DNA of 35,545 nucleotides from Nemertoderma westbladi (taxonomy: Eukaryota; Xenacoelomorpha; Nemertodermatida; Nemertodermatidae), in contig JAUCBJ010002651.1 of the NCBI GenBank assembly GCA_032718475.1, positions 1-35,545 on the forward strand, written 5' to 3'. Position 1 is the stretch's first letter; the number at the start of each line of letters is the position of its first letter. The position numbers were made by a program, and so were the translations under genes. Positions 11,701 to 17,700 of this stretch are shown here, piece after piece. The notes under the pieces were generated by a model. That model did not search any database. It was not told the origin of the DNA and saw only the letters and a program-made list of their open reading frames with translations.

Positions 11701-14700
11701 ATTTGTCTAGACTCACAATAGTAGCAACTCAGTGTATACATTTCATTCAATAAATGGGTCCGTTAATGTGCATTGTTCAACTATATTCTTATCAGCAAAC
11801 AACACCGAAAGGATATATTATATAATAACGCAGTTATGGAATTATATTTTAGCCATTATCTTTTATTTACGTAAAACTATATATAAAATATGTTGCTTAG
11901 CAGTTCTCATCTCTATTACAATCCGAACTGACGCTCGCGGATTTTAAAAACTAATGGTTTTTACACCAAATTAAATGGTTTTTTTCACTATATAATTTTC
12001 ACTAAAACATATATTCCTCCACTGAAATATATTAATTATCACTAAAAAATATTTTTTTATCAACAACAATATAGCTATAACCTGTTCTATTGAATAACAT
12101 GCCACTGTAACCTGCTCCTGTCCCTTATTTATTGATAATACATTAAAGCGAAAATTTATATATTTTAGTGATTATTAATATATTTCAGTGATTTTTAATA
12201 TTTTACTTTGAAAATTAATATTTTATTGATTTTCATGTTTATATTTAGTGAAAAATTATTATTTTTTTAGCAGGTTGATGAATGACTGCCCTTTAAAACG
12301 GCTCGATCGAACTTAGGAACTTAGTTACCCTTCAATTGAATTTGTATCCAATTAGGGTGGCATTGTTAGCCAACGAGTATTACACCTTATACTCGTGGAA
12401 ACGTATCAATAAATCGCTTACGTTCGACATCGGAAGATGATTGGCTGATGAATCAGCCAGCCTGGAACCCTTCCAGGCAGTTCCACACCCAACACGCTCG
12501 TTCCTAATAGTTCCTTATCCATCCAGCTCGTTCCTAATACCTACCTATTCTTTACTAATAGTTCCTGAACGTACCATCTTTTCCTAGTTCCTGAACGTAC
12601 CAACTCTTTTCTTATAGTTCCTGAACATACCAACTCGTTCCTAATAGTTCCCGAACCTACCAGCTCTTTCCTAAATCTACCAACTCTTTACTAATAGTTC
12701 CTGAACCAACCAACTCTTTCCTAATAGAAATAGTTTCTGAACATACTCAACTCTTTCCCAATAGTTCCTGAAGCTACCAACTCTTTACTAATAGTTCCTG
12801 AACCTACCAACTCTTTCCTAATAGTTCCTGAACCTATCAACTCTTTCCTAATAGTTCCTGAACCAACCAACTCCTTTCCTAATGTAAATAGTTCCTGAAC
12901 CTACTCAACTCTTTCCTAATAGTTCCTGAACTTATCAACTCTTTCCTAATATTTCCAGAACCGACCAACTCTTTCCTAATAGTTCCTGAACCTACCAACT
13001 CTTTCCTAATAGTTCCTGAACCTACCAACTCTTTCCTAATAGTTCCCGAACCTACCAACTCTTTCCTAATAGTTCATTATCCATCCAGCTCGTTCCTAAT
13101 ACCTACCTATTCATTCCTAATAGTTCCTGAACCAACCAACTCCTTTCCTAATATAAATAGTTCCTGAACCTACTCAACTCTTTCCTAATAGTTCCTGAAC
13201 TTATCAACTCTTTCCTAATATTTCCAGAACCGACCAACTCTTTCCTAATAGTTCCTGAACCTACCAACTCTTTCCTAATAGTTCCCGAACCTACCAACTC
13301 TTTCCTAATAGTTCCTGAACCTACCAACTCTTTCCTAATAGTTCCTGAACCTACCAACTCTTTACTAATAGTTCATTATCCATCCAGCTCGTTCCTAATA
13401 CCTACCTATTCATTCCTAATAGTTCCTGAACCAACCAACTCCTTTCCTAATATAAATAGTTCCTGAACCTACTCAACTCTTTCCTAATAGTTCCTGAACT
13501 TATCAACTCTTTCCTAATATTTCCAGAACCGACCAACTCTTTCCTAATAGTTCCTGAACCTACCAACTCTTTCCTAATAGTTCCTGAACCTACCAACTCT
13601 TTCCTAATAGTTCCCGAACCTACCAACTCTTTCCTAATAGTTCCCGAACCTACCAACTCTTTCCTAATAGTTCCTGAACCTACCAACTCTTTCCTAATAG
13701 TTCCTGAACCTACCAACTCTTTCCTAATAGTTCCTGAACCTACCAACTCTTTCCTAATAGTTCATTATCCATCCAGCTCGTTCCTAATACCTACCTATTC
13801 ATTCCTAATAGTTCCCGAACCTACCAGCTCTTTCCTAAACCTACCAACTCTTTCCTAATAGTTCCCGAACCTACCAACTCTTTCCTAATAGTTCCTGAAC
13901 CTACCAACTCTTTCCTAATAGTTCCTGAACCTACCAACTCTTTCCTAATAGTTCATTATCCATCCAGCTCGTTCCTAATACCTACCTATTCATTCCTAAT
14001 AGTTCCCGAACCTACCAGCTCTTTCCTAAATCTACCAACTCTTTACTAATAGTTCCTGAACCTACCAACTCTTTCCTAATAGTTCATTATCCATCCAGCT
14101 CGTTCCTAACACCTACCTATTACTTCCTAATAGTTCCTGAACCTACCAGCTCTTTCCTAATAGTTCATTATCGATCCAGCCCGTTCCCAATACCTACCTA
14201 TTCTTTCGTAATAGTTCCCAAACCGACCAGCTCTTTCCTAAATCTACCAACTCTTTACTAATAGTTCCTGAACCTACCAACTCTTTCCTAATAGTTCCTG
14301 AACCTACCAACTCTTTCCTAATAGTTCCTGAACCTACCAACTATTTCCTAATAGTTCCTGAACCTACCAACTCTTTCCTAATAGTTCATTATCCATCCAG
14401 CTCGTTCCTAACACCTACCTATTCTTTCCTAATAGTTCCTGAACCTACCAGCTCTTTCCTAATAGTTCATTATCCATCCAGCCCGTTCCTAATACCTACC
14501 TATTATTTCCTAAAAGTTCCCGAACCTACCAGCTCTTTCCTAAATCTACCAACTCATTACTAATAGTTCCTGAACTCTTTCCTAATAGTTCCCGAACCTA
14601 CCAACTCTTTCCTAATAGTTCATTATCCATCCAGCGCGTTCCTAATACCTACCTATTCTTTCCTAATAGTTCCCGAACCTACCAGCTCTTTCCTAAATCT

Positions 14701-17700
14701 ACCAACTCTTTACTAATAGTTCCTGAACCTACCAACTCTTTCCTAATAGTTCCTGAACCTACCAACTCTTTCCTAATAGTTCCTGAACCTACCAACTCTT
14801 TCCTAATAGTTCCTGAACCTACCAACTCTTTCCTAATAGTTCCTGAACCTACCAACTCTTTCCTAATAGTTCATTATCCATCCAGCCCGTTCCTAATACC
14901 TACCTATTCTTTCCTAATAGTTCCCGAACCTACCAGCTCTTTCCTAAATCTACCAACTCTTTACTAATAGTTCCTGAACCTACCAACTCTTTCCTAATAG
15001 TTCCCGAACCTACCAACTCTTTCCTAATAGTTCATTATCCATCCAGCCCGTTCCTAATACCTACCTATTCTTTCCTAATAGTTCCTGAACCTACCAGCTC
15101 TTTCCTAAATCTACCAACTCTTTACTAATAGTTCCTGAACCTACCAACTCTTTCCTAATAGTTCCTGAACCTACCAATTCTTTCCTAATAGTTCCTGAAC
15201 TTATCAACTCTTTCCTAATATTTCCAGAACCGACTCTTTCCTAATAGTTCTTGAACCTACCAACTCTTTCCTAATAGTTCCTGAACCTACCAACTCTTTC
15301 CTAATAGTTACTGAACCTACCAACTCATTCCTAATAGTTCCTGAACCTACCAACTCTTTACTAATAGTTCCTGAACCTACCAACTCTTTACTAATAGTTC
15401 CTGAACCTACCAACTCTTTCCTAATAGTTCCTGAACTTATCAACTCTTTCCTAATATTTCCAGAACCTACCAACTCTTTCCTAATAGTTCCTGAACAGAC
15501 CAACTCTTTCCAAATAGTTTGTGATGTGTTATTAATATAATAAAACTGGTCGAATTCGCGGTTCTTTCTCTTTCTCTCTCTTTCTCTCTAGGGCCTATAT
15601 ATATATAAAAAATGAAATGTCTATCTGGGTGTATATTGGTGTGTGTTGTAGTCTACTGTAGTGCGGACGATATATTCATATTGTCAGCTTGTGAAAATGG
15701 CAGAGGGGGGGGGGGGGGGGGGGGGATTTAGCCAATCTCTGGAGGGTTTGCAACCGTAGCCTCCTGCGCTCCTGGCTGTATTATTGAGGTTTGGGCATTG
15801 AAGACACGGTAAACTTCAAAGAATTCCCTCCCAGTACTAGGTAGCTAGTAGTTCACAAAGATAATTGGTTTGGCTTGCATATTGCATAGACCTGCATGGT
15901 TGATGCTTTACCATTACATAGGTTGTTAGTGGTCTTTCAGTTCAGGTAAAGCAAGGCCATACATACTGTTCCTACAATGTGTAGCCAGCCCATAAAGCCA
16001 TACTGCTGAGTGATGATCTATTACACCAAGGTGGTACCCTCCTCCCGCCTACATGGAAGGCGCCCTTGGGAAGGTTTACAGCAATTTTATATTGGGGATG
16101 ATGGTATGGAGATGGAAGTTGAGGTTAATGAATGTGGATTCCCCTTGGGGGTTATTGAGTGATGACGGCCCTTGTATGTTTTATCGTAACTATCAATAAT
16201 ATATCTAAAAAAATGTATTTTTATAAATTTTACTCTTTTTATTTTCTTTGTCAAAAAATCTATGGTGCGCGGCGCCACGCGCCCCTATTAACCCAAACTC
16301 GCTCCCTAGACCCCGGACCCACTCCCAGCACCCTTAACCCGCTCCCTAGACCCCGGACCCACTCCCAGCACCCTAAACCTGCTCCCTAGACCCCGGACCC
16401 CTCCCAGCACCCTTAACCCGCTCCCTAGACCCCGGACCCCTCCCAGCACCCTTAACCCGCTCCCTAGACCCCGGACCCCTCCCAGCACCCTTAACCCGCT
16501 CCCTAGACCCCGGAACCCCTCCCAGCACCCTTAACCCGCTCCCTAGACCCCGGACCCCTCCCAGCACCCTTAACCCGCTCCCTAGACCCCGGACCCACTC
16601 ATAACACCCTAAACCCACTCCCTAGACCACAGACCCCTGATACCACCCTAAACCAGCTCCCAAGACCCCGGACCCCCTCCCAGCAACCTAAACCCGCTCC
16701 CTAGACCCCGGACCCCCTCCTACCACCCTAAACCCACACCCTCGACCCCCTCCTGGCAACCCAAACCCGTTCCCTCCCTTGACCACCGACGGACCCAACT
16801 ATTAACCTTAGCAATCCGAACTCCGTCCACTTTCTTCTCCTTCTGCGCCACCCCCAACGCGTATCTCGCCCCGTCGTAATCTACCAATTTGCGACCGCGT
16901 TTGTCCATCTTTTTCTAAAAAGAAATCGTAAGATCATAAGATAATCATAAGATTGTACCGGTAATATAATCCCAGTTATGTCGCTGGCTATCTAAACATA
17001 ATTCATTGAGTTTATAAAATGTTCTAGACTAAGGAAATAAATTAACTAATTACTTTTTTATTAATTACTAAATAGACTAATTAAAACAAATGAATATTTT
17101 TCATTCATAAATAATAGTTATATTAATACAAGCGCAAAAACGGTGCACTGGTGCTAGTTTGTGGTGCTGCTTCACTATACACTGTTTAGTTAGGCTACTC
17201 TGTTCATTAATACACACACGGACACGCCTCTCTTCGATTTAAATACTCTATTGTCAGCTTGACCTCCTGAGAACGCCTTCCGCATACCCCCTAGGGAGGC
17301 GAACCTGATGTCTGCCGTCAACTGATTACTAACTAAGACTTGGTCACCGAGGTAACAATAATATGGACAAACCTTTACATCAGGGAACGTTGAATTGAAC
17401 GAGGACAGTATGCTGTACACGTTGTTAACGAGTTTGTCGGAGAAATCCTTCGAGAGTAAATCTAAGTGATCGAATTTAGTGGCTAAAGTTTCAGAGCCGT
17501 ACCAGTCGGGTTCGTGGTGTTCCTTTAGTGCCTGGTGGAGGCTGGTGGTAGAGTCGCGCATTGCTATGGAAACAATACAAATAATGAGTACCGGTAGTCG
17601 GGGTTGGGGAGTAAAAGTGTTGCAATATTATAGTGCGGTCAATTAATACTTCTGTAGGAAGACATGGATGTGTGAGTTGTTGTTCAGATAAAAGTATAAC

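Noticed and set aside
12500-15525. CRISPR-like array of regular units
   Set aside because: Units are contiguous with no unique spacers, there are no cas genes, and the surroundings are animal DNA.
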